NCBI GenBank assembly: GCA_024762485.1
Contig: JANTHH010000014.1
Location: 1-22,408, forward strand
Direction: 5' to 3'
Source of the DNA: Chromatiales bacterium
GTDB taxonomy: Bacteria > Pseudomonadota > Gammaproteobacteria > Chromatiales > Chromatiaceae
Length of the DNA: 22,408 nucleotides
Shown here in pieces: positions 8,245 through 16,026 of this stretch. A model generated the notes under the pieces. The model did no database searches, was not told the origin of the DNA, and saw only the letters and a list, made by a program, of their open reading frames with translations. Positions within the stretch are counted from its first letter, which is position 1; every line of letters starts with the position of its first letter. The position numbers were made by a program, and so were the translations under genes.

Positions 8245-9384
8245 ATGGAGATGGAATTCACAGCATGGCTGGTGGGTGGCGGACTGACCCTGGGGCTCCT
8301 GTTCGGGGCACTCATCCAGCGTTCGAAATTCTGCATGGCGGCAGCCGTGAGCAATCTGCTGCTGATGCGTGATTACCGGCAACTGCACGCCACCCTGATG
8401 GCGATGCTGGTAGGTATCGTCGGGGTCTACCTGTTGTCCAGCAGCGGCCTGGTGGACGTGGCGGAGAGCAGTTACCGCGCCGCCCAGATCAACTGGCTGG
8501 GTGCGGTCGCCGGTGGCCTGTGCTTCGGCTTCGGCACCATCCTCGCCGGCGGCTGTGTGGGCCGTACCATGGTGCGGGTGGGCGAGGGCAACCTCGGCGC
8601 CCTGCTGGTGTTGCTGGCGATTGCGGTGATGGCAACGGCGACGTCCTACGGCCCGCTCGAACCCCTGCGCATGGCGGTCTACAACGCCACGGCCATGGAG
8701 GCCGGCGGAAGCGACGGTTCACTCGCGGCCCTGCTGGGGGTCCCGGAGGCCGTGTTGGTGACAATGGTCAGTGTCATGATCGTTGCGGTGCTGCTGTTTG
8801 TCGGCAACCGTTCCTACAGCCTGCCGTTGATGGCGGCAGGTCTTGGCATCGGTCTGCTGGTGGTGGCCGGCTGGCTGATCACCGGTTACCTGTCGCAGGA
8901 TGACTTCACCACCCATGCGCCGTCATCCCTGGCCTATGCAGGGCCGCTGGCGAGGACAACCACGGTGCTGGCCAGTGGTGCCGAACTCGGGGACGGCACC
9001 CGCTTCGGGATCGCGCTGGTAGCCGGCACCCTGATCGGGGGACTGCTGATGGCACTGGCGACGCGCTCCTTCCGTTGGGTGATGCCGGACGCCCGCAATC
9101 TGCCGAGCCTGATCGTCGGTGGCCTGCTGATGGGCTTCGGCGCGGTGATGGCAGGTGGCTGCAATATTGGTGTGGGATTGACGGGGATCTCGACCTGTTC
9201 CATCCAGCCGCTGATCGCGGTGGCCGCCATCGTCGCCGGGATGGGGTTAGGGCTGGCCTGGGTCAATTGGCTGGAGGAGCGCCGGCTCGGACAGCGCAGG
9301 CCAGCAGCGAGACAGGCCCTGGATAATGGTTCCGGTGTGCGCCAGGCGGAGCAGGCGCTGCATTATCGCCAGCTGACGGCATGA
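8245..9384 (+). CDS. YeeE/YedE family membrane transporter (sulfur-compound uptake type)
   Basis: A 379-residue polytopic membrane protein of the YeeE/YedE (DUF395, sulf_transp) family. Its characterised member TsuA takes up thiosulfate using cysteines along a membrane channel. Three conserved sites are visible: RSKFC (Cys30), GGCVGRTM (Cys104) and GGCNIGVGLTG (Cys306). The two halves (around 85-110 and 290-312) show the internal repeat AGGxCFGFGxxxAGGC-like pattern. I chose ATG 8245 because a Shine-Dalgarno AGGAG (8233-8237) stands seven bases upstream. In-frame ATGs at 8155 and 8224 would add hydrophilic residues without a better ribosome site. No TusA-like partner gene is adjacent. The exact substrate is not shown by sequence. 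Confidence 0.9.
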   Translation: MEMEFTAWLVGGGLTLGLLFGALIQRSKFCMAAAVSNLLLMRDYRQLHATLMAMLVGIVGVYLLSSSGLVDVAESSYRAAQINWLGAVAGGLCFGFGTILAGGCVGRTMVRVGEGNLGALLVLLAIAVMATATSYGPLEPLRMAVYNATAMEAGGSDGSLAALLGVPEAVLVTMVSVMIVAVLLFVGNRSYSLPLMAAGLGIGLLVVAGWLITGYLSQDDFTTHAPSSLAYAGPLARTTTVLASGAELGDGTRFGIALVAGTLIGGLLMALATRSFRWVMPDARNLPSLIVGGLLMGFGAVMAGGCNIGVGLTGISTCSIQPLIAVAAIVAGMGLGLAWVNWLEERRLGQRRPAARQALDNGSGVRQAEQALHYRQLTA

Positions 9385-9409
9385 CCTTGGGCGCCTGAAC
9401 CCCACGGGC

Positions 9410-9445
9410 CAGCAACCCCGGCAGTCAGGCCAGCCGGGGTTGCTG
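9410..9445. terminator. Strong hairpin between the transporter gene and purN, overlapping the purN 3' end
   Basis: A perfect 13-base inverted repeat has arms CAGCAACCCCGGC (9410-9422) and GCCGGGGTTGCTG (9433-9445) with a 10-base loop. The genes are convergent. The purN stop codon (9425-9427) lies in the loop and the right arm encodes its last residues. No T-run follows on either strand. Its role is probably bidirectional termination or protection of 3' ends. Confidence 0.6.
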
Positions 9446-10105
9446 TGCGTCGGCGGGAAGGGGGAGTTCGACCGGCTGCTGCAGTGGGGTGCCGTCGAGC
9501 AGGACCCGGTCCTGTTCCATCCGCAATCGCCCCTCGGCGAACCAGCGCACCGCCTGCGGGTAGAGCCGGTGTTCGGTCTCCAGTACCCGGGCGGCCAGGC
9601 TGTCGGGCGCGTCGTCATCGGCGATGGCGACGCGCGATTGCACGATCACCGGCCCGCCATCGAGTTCCTCGGTGACGAAGTGCACGCTGGCCCCGTGTTC
9701 GCGGTCGCCGGCCTCGATGGCACGACGGTGGGTGTCCAGTCCCTGGTGCCGGGGCAGCAGCGAGGGATGGATGTTGAGCAGTCGTCCCGCATAGTGCCGC
9801 ACGAACTCAGGCGTGAGGATGCGCATGAAACCCGCCAGCACCACCAGCCCCGGGTCGAAGGTGTCGATCAGTTGCATCAGGGCCTGGTCGAAGGACTGGC
9901 GATCGGCAAAATCACGGTGATCGAGCACCCGGGCGGGGATGCCGGCCTGTTTCGCACGGGTCAGGCCGTAGGCGTCGGCCTTGTTGCTGATGACGCCGAC
10001 GATCTCGTAGGGCGCACCGGCGGCGGCATCGTCGATCAGCGCCTGCAGGTTGGAGCCGCTGCCGGAGATCAGCACCACCACCGGCAGCCGGGTGCCGCTG
10101 TTCAT
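9425..10105 (-). CDS. purN: Phosphoribosylglycinamide (GAR) formyltransferase
   Basis: A 226-residue cytosolic enzyme that transfers the formyl group from 10-formyltetrahydrofolate to GAR in purine synthesis. Visible are the GAR-binding loop ISGSGSNLQALID (13-25), the catalytic triad Asn111, His113 (NIHPSLLPRHQGL) and Asp149 (EELDGGPVI), and GFMRIL for the folate pocket. The length is slightly above E. coli PurN (212) because of the C-terminal tail. The ATG start at 10105 overlaps the purM stop as ATGA, so the pair is translationally coupled. The last codons overlap the hairpin at 9410-9445. Confidence 0.97.
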   Translation of the reverse strand: MNSGTRLPVVVLISGSGSNLQALIDDAAAGAPYEIVGVISNKADAYGLTRAKQAGIPARVLDHRDFADRQSFDQALMQLIDTFDPGLVVLAGFMRILTPEFVRHYAGRLLNIHPSLLPRHQGLDTHRRAIEAGDREHGASVHFVTEELDGGPVIVQSRVAIADDDAPDSLAARVLETEHRLYPQAVRWFAEGRLRMEQDRVLLDGTPLQQPVELPLPADAQQPRLA

Positions 10106-11157
10106 GCGGTGTAGCGGACGCAGGGCTCGGCGCAGTCGCAGGACTCGATCCGGCCGAGCCGGTGGACGGTCTCGCCCTGGGCCTGGAGGATGGCACTGGC
10201 CTTGTCGGCATCCTCTGCCGCCACGCAGACCACCATCCCGATGCCGCAGTTGAAGGTGCGCAGCATCTCCATCGGGTCGATGTTGCCTTGGTTCTGCAGC
10301 CAGTCGAACACCGGCGGGCGCGGCCAGCTGTTCGGATCGATGACGGCGGCGGTGTGCTCGGGCAACACCCGGGGCACGTTCTCGGTCAGGCCGCCGCCGG
10401 TGTTGTGGGCCAGTGCGTGGACGTCCACTTCCCTGAACAACGCCAGCAGTTGTTTCACATAGATGCGGGTGGGGGCGATCAGTGCCCCACCCAGGGTGGT
10501 GTCGCCCAGGGGCTGGGAAAGGTCCGCGCCGGAGACCTCGAGCACCTTCCTGATCAATGAATAGCCATTGGAGTGGGGGCCGGAGGAGGCCAGGCCCAGC
10601 AGCACGTCACCGGCCGCCACCTTGTCGGCCGTGATCATCTTGGCCTTTTCGACAATGCCCACGGCGAACCCTGCCAGATCATAGTCCTCACCGGCATACA
10701 TGCCGGGCATCTCGGCGGTCTCGCCGCCGGTCAGCGCGCAGCCGGCCTGGGCGCAGCCCTCGGCGATGCCGCCGATGATGTCCGCACCCTTGTCCACCTC
10801 CAGCCTGCCGGTGGCGTAGTAGTCGAGGAAGAACAGCGGCTCGGCACCGGTGACCACGATGTCGTTGACGCACATGGCCACCAGGTCGATGCCGATGGTG
10901 TCGTGCTTGTCCAGCATCATGGCCAGTTTCAGCTTGGTGCCGACGCCGTCGGTGCCGGAGACCAGGATGGGTTGCTCGTAATCCTTGACCGGAAGTTCGA
11001 ACAGGGCACCGAAGCCGCCCAGGCCGGTGAGCACGCCGGGGCGGAAGGTCTTTTTCACCACCGGCTTGATACGGTCGATCAGGGCATTGCCGGCGTCGAT
11101 ATCGACGCCCGCCTGGCGGTAGCTGAGGGATTCGGTTTTTTCGTTGGACAAGGGCAT
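10102..11157 (-). CDS. purM: Phosphoribosylformylglycinamidine cyclo-ligase (AIR synthetase)
   Basis: A 351-residue ATP-dependent enzyme that closes the imidazole ring of AIR in purine synthesis. Diagnostic segments are SYRQAGVDIDAGN (12-24), VSGTDGVGTKLKLA (66-79), VAMCVNDIVVTGAEPLFFLD (93-112), LTGGETAEMPGMY (142-154), SSGPHSNGYSL and HNTGGGLTENVPRVLP. All are intact. It is followed by purN with an ATGA overlap. The ATG start is at 11157. A minus-strand -10-like TAAAAT (plus-strand 11191-11196) lies upstream, but no PurR-type palindrome ACGCAAACGTTTGCGT is seen in the 94-base divergent gap. Confidence 0.97.
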   Translation of the reverse strand: MPLSNEKTESLSYRQAGVDIDAGNALIDRIKPVVKKTFRPGVLTGLGGFGALFELPVKDYEQPILVSGTDGVGTKLKLAMMLDKHDTIGIDLVAMCVNDIVVTGAEPLFFLDYYATGRLEVDKGADIIGGIAEGCAQAGCALTGGETAEMPGMYAGEDYDLAGFAVGIVEKAKMITADKVAAGDVLLGLASSGPHSNGYSLIRKVLEVSGADLSQPLGDTTLGGALIAPTRIYVKQLLALFREVDVHALAHNTGGGLTENVPRVLPEHTAAVIDPNSWPRPPVFDWLQNQGNIDPMEMLRTFNCGIGMVVCVAAEDADKASAILQAQGETVHRLGRIESCDCAEPCVRYTA

Positions 11158-11234
11158 GACTCCGGACGGCGGCGGGCTGGGAAAACGGGCATTTTACAAT
11201 CTCTTGGCCGTCCATGCTTCCACCGATCGCATCC

Positions 11235-11243
11235 TGCTAGAAT
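11235..11243 (+). promoter_or_regulatory. Extended -10 promoter element for the DUF2066 gene cluster
   Basis: TGCTAGAAT matches the extended -10 form TGnTATAAT with one mismatch. It lies eight bases before the ATG at 11252. Transcription from it would start at about 11250, giving a nearly leaderless message if the first ATG is used, or a roughly 22-base leader if the ATG at 11273 is used. No good -35 is visible. Confidence 0.4.
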
Positions 11244-11251
11244 GCGGCGTT

Positions 11252-12424
11252 ATGAAAATCACCCGAGATCATATGCGGCGGCTGATCGTGTGGCTGCTGC
11301 TGACAGCCCCGCTGTCCGCCATGCCGGTGCAGGCCGCGGATGACCTGTATGCCGCCGAGGTGCCGGTGAGCGGCGAGGATGCGGCCGCCCGCAGTCAGGC
11401 CATCGGCAAGGCCCTCGCCCAGGTGCTGGTGAAGGTCACGGGAAGGCGTAATATCGCCGCCCAGCCGGCCATTGCCGGGTTGCTGGACACCGCCTCGCAG
11501 TATGTCCAGCAGTACCGCTACCGCCTGGCCGATACGCCTGCTGCAGTGGGCGAGGCGGGGCCGCAGCGGCTCATCTGGGTGAAGTTCGACAAGCCGGCAC
11601 TGGACCGGGCACTGCGTGCGGCGGGCTTCCCCGCCTGGACCGGGACCCGCCCGCGCCTGCTGGTCTGGCTGGCCAGTGACACCGGTGGCCGGCGGCAGCT
11701 GTTCAACCCGGAGACGGTGCCGGGCTCGCGCCAGGCGATGACCGATCGGGCAGCGCAGCGCGGACTGCCGCTGCGTTTGCCCCTGCTGGACCTGGAGGAT
11801 CGGGCCCGGATCACCGTATCCGATGTCTGGGGCCTGCATGAAGAGGCGATCCGAGCGGCCTCCGCCCGCTATGGCGAGGTGGTGATCCTGGTCGGTCGGC
11901 TGCGTCGTCTGGCCCCCGGTAACTGGCGTGCAGACTGGCAGCTCATCGATGGTCGTAGCGTGGACGATTTCACTGCTGCCGGGAAACTGTTGCCGCTGCT
12001 CGGCGACGGCATCGATCAGGCCATGGACCGGCTGACTGCACGCTATGCGCCGGACTGGAGCGAGGGCGGGCCGCAACAGCTGTTGCTCCAGGTCAGCGGG
12101 GTGCCGGATGTCGCCGGCTACGCCCGGCTCCTCGATGCACTGGGCAGCCACGACGAGATCACCGGTATCCATCCGCGCCGCCTGGAAGACGGTGAATTGT
12201 GGCTGACGGTATCGGTGCGCGGCGGCGTCGATACACTGCAGCGCGCGCTGGCCCTGAAAGGTTTTCTGCAGGCGGTGCCTGGCGGCGAACCGGTGGCAGT
12301 GGCCATCACCGAGCCACCGTCCCTGCCCACGGCACTGACGGTGAGCGCGGCGCCGGTGAGCGAACCGCAACCCGCTGCCGAGCCAGCGCCGGTGGCCGAC
12401 CTGCATTACCGCTGGCGACCGTAG
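11252..12424 (+). CDS. DUF2066 domain-containing exported protein
   Basis: A 390-residue protein of unknown function. It has a signal peptide (RRLIVWLLL... AMPVQA|ADD, cleavage near residue 28) and is therefore probably periplasmic. Residues about 30-290 carry the DUF2066 pattern: YAAEVPVSGEDAAARSQAIG, LVKVTGRRN, IWVKFDKPALDRALRAAGFP, and RPRLLVWLA. The C-terminus is Pro/Ala-rich (about 350-385). The family recurs beside purM in gammaproteobacteria, with no proven role. Two in-frame starts are possible, ATG 11252 and ATG 11273; the second leaves a cleaner signal peptide, and neither has a strong Shine-Dalgarno. It is followed 19 bases later by a phosphatidyltransferase gene, probably in the same transcript. 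Confidence 0.88.
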   Translation: MKITRDHMRRLIVWLLLTAPLSAMPVQAADDLYAAEVPVSGEDAAARSQAIGKALAQVLVKVTGRRNIAAQPAIAGLLDTASQYVQQYRYRLADTPAAVGEAGPQRLIWVKFDKPALDRALRAAGFPAWTGTRPRLLVWLASDTGGRRQLFNPETVPGSRQAMTDRAAQRGLPLRLPLLDLEDRARITVSDVWGLHEEAIRAASARYGEVVILVGRLRRLAPGNWRADWQLIDGRSVDDFTAAGKLLPLLGDGIDQAMDRLTARYAPDWSEGGPQQLLLQVSGVPDVAGYARLLDALGSHDEITGIHPRRLEDGELWLTVSVRGGVDTLQRALALKGFLQAVPGGEPVAVAITEPPSLPTALTVSAAPVSEPQPAAEPAPVADLHYRWRP

Positions 12425-12443
12425 CGCAGATGGGCAGGTGCCG

Positions 12444-13001
12444 ATGCTGAAGGCCAGAGACATTCCGAACCTCATCAGCGCCGCGCGCATCGTGCTGGTG
12501 TTTCCGGTGATCTGGCTGCTCTTGCACGAGGCATACAGCACCGCTCTCTGGCTGTTCCTGGTGGCGGGTGTCAGTGATGCACTGGACGGTTTCCTTGCCA
12601 AGACCTTTCACTGGCAGTCCCATCTCGGCGGCATCCTCGACCCCCTCGCCGACAAGTTCCTGCTGGTTTCCACCTATGTCTGCCTGGCGCTGCTCGGGGC
12701 GCTGCCTGCCTGGCTGGTTGGCCTGGTGATACTGCGCGACCTGGTGATCATCGGCGGCGGTGTGATCTACAACTACACGGTGGAGCGCTTCGAGGCCGAG
12801 CCCTCGATCCTCAGCAAGCTCAATACCTTCATGCAGATCCTGCTGGCACTGGTGGTGGTATTCCACCTCGCCGGCTCGCCGGTGCCCGACTGGCTGCCGG
12901 CGACGCTGGTCTGGGTGGTGGTGTTCACCACCATCGCCAGCGGTCTTGGTTATGTCCTCGAATGGAGTCGGCGCGCCCGTGAGCACAATCATCGACAATA
13001 A
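12444..13001 (+). CDS. CDP-alcohol phosphatidyltransferase family protein
   Basis: A 185-residue membrane enzyme of the family that makes phospholipid head-group linkages from CDP-diacylglycerol, including PgsA and some cardiolipin synthases. The CAP motif is D45-x2-D48-G49-x2-A52-K53-x8-G62-x3-D66-x3-D70. All four metal-binding aspartates are present, but the usual Arg after Ala52 is Lys. About five to six hydrophobic helices are seen. The start is ATG 12444, with AGG (12436-12438) just upstream; GTG 12438 would add two residues. The acceptor alcohol cannot be told from sequence. It could be a PgsA paralogue or a cardiolipin synthase-like enzyme. The 3' end overlaps the next gene. Confidence 0.87.
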   Translation: MLKARDIPNLISAARIVLVFPVIWLLLHEAYSTALWLFLVAGVSDALDGFLAKTFHWQSHLGGILDPLADKFLLVSTYVCLALLGALPAWLVGLVILRDLVIIGGGVIYNYTVERFEAEPSILSKLNTFMQILLALVVVFHLAGSPVPDWLPATLVWVVVFTTIASGLGYVLEWSRRAREHNHRQ

Positions 13002-14040
13002 CCGCTGGTGGCTGCTTGCCGGGGCGGGCTTTACCGGCTGGCTGCTCTACCTGCTCTCGCCGATCCTCACGCCCTTCGTGATCAGTGCCATGCTCGCCTA
13101 CCTGGGCGACCCGCTGGTGGACCGGCTGGAGGCGCGCCGCATCCCGCGTGGTCTCGCCGTCAGTCTGGTATTCGTGGTGCTCTTCCTGTTCCTGACCATA
13201 CTGGCGTTGCTGCTGATTCCCCGTCTGGAGGCACAGATCACCACCCTGCTGCAGAAGGCCCCGGCCTATCTTGCCTGGCTCAGGGCAGAGGTTCTCCCGT
13301 GGCTGCAGCAGCGGCTGCAGCTCGAGGGGGGGCTGGACGAGATCGGCGTGATCCGTGACACCCTCACCCAGCACTGGCAGCAGGCCGGCGGTCTGGTCGC
13401 GGGGGCGCTCGGTTCGGTGTCGCGTTCGGGACTCACCCTGCTCGGCTGGCTGGCCAACCTGGTGCTGATCCCGGTGGTGACCTTCTACCTGCTGCGTGAC
13501 TGGGACCGTATGATCGCCGGGATCCACGCGCTCCTGCCACGCAGCAGTGAACCGACCGTGGTGCGGCTGGCGAGTGAATCCGACGAGGTGCTCGGCGCCT
13601 TCCTGCGCGGGCAGCTGCTGGTGATGTTCGCCCTGGGTGTGATCTATACCACCGGCCTGTGGCTGGTGGGTCTGGAGTTTGCGCTGCTGATCGGCATGTT
13701 CGCCGGTCTGATGAGCTTCGTCCCCTATCTCGGGCTGATACTGGGGGTGCTGGTGGCCGGGGTGGCCGCCATACTCCAGTTCCAGAGCCTGGAAGCGCTG
13801 CCGTGGGTGGTGCTGGTGTTCGTGATCGGGCAGCTGATCGAGGGCACCGTGCTGACGCCCAAGCTGGTGGGGGACCGCATTGGCATGCACCCGGTGGCGG
13901 TGATCTTCGCGGTGATGGCGGGTGGTCAGCTCTATGGTTTCTTCGGCATCCTGCTGGCCCTGCCGGTGGCGGCCGTGAGCATGGTGCTGGTGCGCCATGC
14001 CCTCGACCGCTACCGCGGGAGCGATCTCTACGCCGGCTAG
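12979..14040 (+). CDS. AI-2E transporter/PerM family membrane protein
   Basis: A 353-residue polytopic membrane protein of the AI-2E_transport (PerM/TqsA) family. It shows the N-terminal helix pair (LLYLLSPILTPFVISAMLAY), a central soluble segment (about 75-145), and the C-terminal signature MSFVPYLGLILGVLVAG, IEGTVLTPKLVGDRIGMHPV and FGILLALPVAAV. The family exports diverse small molecules or remains uncharacterised; the AI-2 label should not be taken literally. I chose GTG 12979, overlapping the upstream gene by 23 bases, because GGAG (12964-12967) precedes it and the resulting N-terminus is the usual length. ATG 12952 and TTG 12946 are alternatives. The stop codon TAG is shared on both strands with the convergent Sel1 gene. 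Confidence 0.9.
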   Translation: MSTIIDNNRWWLLAGAGFTGWLLYLLSPILTPFVISAMLAYLGDPLVDRLEARRIPRGLAVSLVFVVLFLFLTILALLLIPRLEAQITTLLQKAPAYLAWLRAEVLPWLQQRLQLEGGLDEIGVIRDTLTQHWQQAGGLVAGALGSVSRSGLTLLGWLANLVLIPVVTFYLLRDWDRMIAGIHALLPRSSEPTVVRLASESDEVLGAFLRGQLLVMFALGVIYTTGLWLVGLEFALLIGMFAGLMSFVPYLGLILGVLVAGVAAILQFQSLEALPWVVLVFVIGQLIEGTVLTPKLVGDRIGMHPVAVIFAVMAGGQLYGFFGILLALPVAAVSMVLVRHALDRYRGSDLYAG

Positions 14041-15185
14041 CTGCGCCGGAAGCGCTGGACCTTGTTACGTCTGCCGGTGCAGGTGATGGTCTTGTCGTCG
14101 ACCAGCTGGCAGTCCAGCTGATCGCGTCGCCGTGACAGCAGCGCCTGGATGGTCTCGGTGGTCGCCTTCGGGGCAGACTCCTCCTCCCCCTCGCTGGCGG
14201 TGTAGCCAGCCACGCCCTCTGCCAGGACCTCGATCAGCTGGGCCCGGTGGTTGACCTTGAAGTCGCCCTTTGTGCTGAAGTCGCTGAGCGTGCTGATGTA
14301 GCGGAAGCGGAAGGGCGTCCCGTACTGGTGATCGGTGATCAGCCGGCTGCTGCAGCGCAGCGTGTCGTCGGCCTTTTTGCACTTCACGTTGTCCGATGGC
14401 AGGAACAGGGCGGGTCGACTGCCCTTGTTCCAGCTGCCGGCGAGGATCTGCTCCTGCACACTGGCCCTGGGCTTCGGTCTGGCCTTTGGTCTCGGCTTTG
14501 CCTTTGGTTTCGGCTTTGCCTTTGCCTTCGGCTTGGGTTCTGGCTTGGCCTGTACGGCAGGCTCGGTTGCCGGGGCTAGCTGTGCGGCGGTGGTCTCTGC
14601 AACCGTGGGGCTCGCTGCCGACGCCTCGGCCGGGGGTGGGGCAGGTTCGGCCAACGCCACCGGGGCTGGCTGTGGTGCGGTCCGGGCGGCCACTGCCCGC
14701 GCTGCCGCTGCCCGCGTCGCCTGTTCCCTGGCCTGCTGCTCGGCCAGGTGCGCCTTGTCGCTCCAGTCCTCCGCCCGTGCCTTGTCACGCGGCACGCCCC
14801 GGCCCAGTGCGTACATCTTGGACAGATAGGTCATCGCCTTGCTGTTGCCCTTTTCAGCCGCCAGGCTGAACCAGTCGAGCGCTTGCTGGTAATCCTTGGG
14901 CTTGCCGGCCTTGCCCCAGTAATAGGCGTAACCCAGTTGGTAGGCGGCATCGGCCTGGCCGTCGTTTGCTGCCTTCTGATACCACGCATAGGCCTTGCGG
15001 GTGTCTGCGCTCACGCCGAGGCCGAGCTCGTACATCTGCCCCAGTCGGTACATGGCATCCGGCTGACCTCGTTCGGCGAGTTTTCGGGTGGCGTTGAATT
15101 GATCGGTCAGCTCGCCGGCCTGTGCCATGCCCCCCAGCAGGCCGAATATCAATCCGAGAATCAGGGTCCGTACACGTTTGTTCAT
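14037..15185 (-). CDS. Exported Sel1-repeat protein with Lys/Pro-rich linker and unknown C-terminal domain
   Basis: A 382-residue protein. A signal peptide (1-23, ending AQA) is followed by three Sel1/TPR-like repeats (about 40-147), for example DAMYRLGQMYELGLGV and KAMTYLSKMYALGRGV. An Ala/Pro-rich stretch (160-212) and a Lys/Pro/Ala/Arg repeat (213-241) lead to a C-terminal domain (244-382) with four cysteines (269, 278, 359, 369) that I do not recognise. The start is ATG 15185, with AGAGGTG close upstream; the frame is open to 15359 but that extension looks like noise. It lies 88 bases after hda. Sel1 proteins usually scaffold protein contacts. A periplasmic location is inferred from the signal peptide. 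Confidence 0.85.
   Translation of the reverse strand: MNKRVRTLILGLIFGLLGGMAQAGELTDQFNATRKLAERGQPDAMYRLGQMYELGLGVSADTRKAYAWYQKAANDGQADAAYQLGYAYYWGKAGKPKDYQQALDWFSLAAEKGNSKAMTYLSKMYALGRGVPRDKARAEDWSDKAHLAEQQAREQATRAAAARAVAARTAPQPAPVALAEPAPPPAEASAASPTVAETTAAQLAPATEPAVQAKPEPKPKAKAKPKPKAKPRPKARPKPRASVQEQILAGSWNKGSRPALFLPSDNVKCKKADDTLRCSSRLITDHQYGTPFRFRYISTLSDFSTKGDFKVNHRAQLIEVLAEGVAGYTASEGEEESAPKATTETIQALLSRRRDQLDCQLVDDKTITCTGRRNKVQRFRRS
14463..14549 (-). repeat. Degenerate tandem repeat encoding a Lys/Pro/Ala/Arg linker
   Basis: Within the Sel1 gene, short units read on the plus strand as GGCTTTGCCTTTGGT and variants repeat about five to six times with substitutions, encoding alternating Lys-Pro and Lys-Ala pairs (residues 213-241). 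Such tracts can change length by slippage. The product is a basic, extended linker, a form often found in proteins that cross or contact the peptidoglycan. Confidence 0.7.
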
Positions 15186-15273
15186 GGTCACCTCTGTTGC
15201 CAGTATCCCGTTCGCCCTGGGAATCGCCCGCTTGGGATTTTTGTTGTGCTGTGGTGATCGGGTGAATGGGTTT

Positions 15274-16026
15274 TCAGGATTCCTTATCGGCGGCAGTCGG
15301 TGAAACCGTAGCCAGTCGCCCATCGGAGTCCTCATGCAGCTGGATCTGTTCCCTGACAAAGGGCAGGGTCAGGCGGCGCTGGGCGGCGAGGGCGGCGTGG
15401 TCGAGCCGCTCCAGCAGTTGCAGAAGGGCGGGCGTATGGCGGGGACAATGGCGCAGGATATAGGCGCTCACGCCGCTGTCCAGTGTCAGTCCGCGGCGCC
15501 CGGCTTCCCGTTGCAGCAAAAGGACCTTGTCCTCGTCGCTCAGTGCCTGCAGCCGATAGGCGCTGCCCCATCCGAGCCGGGAACGCAGGTCGGGCAGCGC
15601 CAGGGGCAGCCTGGCCGGTCCCTGGCTGGCACTGAAGAGCATGCGCCGCTGCAGGTCGCGGGCGCGATTGTAGAGGGCAAAGAGGGCGGCCTCCCAGTCG
15701 GTCTCAGTGGCGAGGAGGTGGACGTCATCGATGGCGATCAGGTCCATGGCCTCGAGGCCGTCCAGCATCGCCGGCTGCCAGGCATGGTGCTCCGCCATCG
15801 GCAGGTAGACCGCGCTCAGGCCGCGTGCCTCGGCCAGTTCGCACAGGCCCACCAGCAGGTGGGTCTTGCCGCTGCCCGCGGTGCCGGACAGGTAGAGTTG
15901 CCCGCCGCCTGTGGGCCCGAGCATCTCCTTCAGTGCACTGAGCACTTGTGCATTGGGACCGGGCAGGTAATCGTCGAGCTGCAGACCGGGGCGGGGGGAC
16001 AGCTGCAGCGGCAGCTGGGCGGTCAT
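15274..16026 (-). CDS. hda: DnaA regulatory inactivator Hda
   Basis: A 250-residue AAA+ protein related to DnaA domain III. With the DNA-loaded beta clamp it stimulates ATP hydrolysis by DnaA after initiation. The N-terminal QLPLQL (4-9) fits the clamp-binding motif. Walker A is GTAGSGKT (48-55), Walker B is LIAIDDVH with D100/D101, and LRSRL (147-151) holds the expected arginine-finger region. About 15 residues at the C-terminus extend beyond E. coli Hda. It lacks the DnaA DNA-binding domain, which separates it from DnaA. The ATG start at 16026 overlaps the wrbA-like stop as ATGA. The clustering with an arsC-like gene and near purMN and a perM-like gene agrees with E. coli order. Confidence 0.95.
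   Translation of the reverse strand: MTAQLPLQLSPRPGLQLDDYLPGPNAQVLSALKEMLGPTGGGQLYLSGTAGSGKTHLLVGLCELAEARGLSAVYLPMAEHHAWQPAMLDGLEAMDLIAIDDVHLLATETDWEAALFALYNRARDLQRRMLFSASQGPARLPLALPDLRSRLGWGSAYRLQALSDEDKVLLLQREAGRRGLTLDSGVSAYILRHCPRHTPALLQLLERLDHAALAAQRRLTLPFVREQIQLHEDSDGRLATVSPTAADKES

Noticed and set aside
11158..11251. PurR operator upstream of purM
   Set aside because: I looked for a sequence like ACGCAAACGTTTGCGT and saw none, so I do not claim PurR control.
11237..12601. Long minus-strand open frame opposite DUF2066
   Set aside because: Low-complexity, His/Gln-rich shadow of a clearly coding plus-strand gene.
12925..13998. Minus-strand open frame opposite the PerM-like gene
   Set aside because: Composition (His, Gln, Glu, Pro) and lack of any motif mark it as a shadow.
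12979..14040. Quorum-signal (AI-2) exporter function
   Set aside because: The family name is broad and no lsr, luxS or other AI-2 gene is visible; only family membership is supported.
15186..15359. N-terminal extension of the Sel1 protein
   Set aside because: It overlaps hda, has no signal-like features, and the ATG at 15185 has a Shine-Dalgarno and begins a clean signal peptide.
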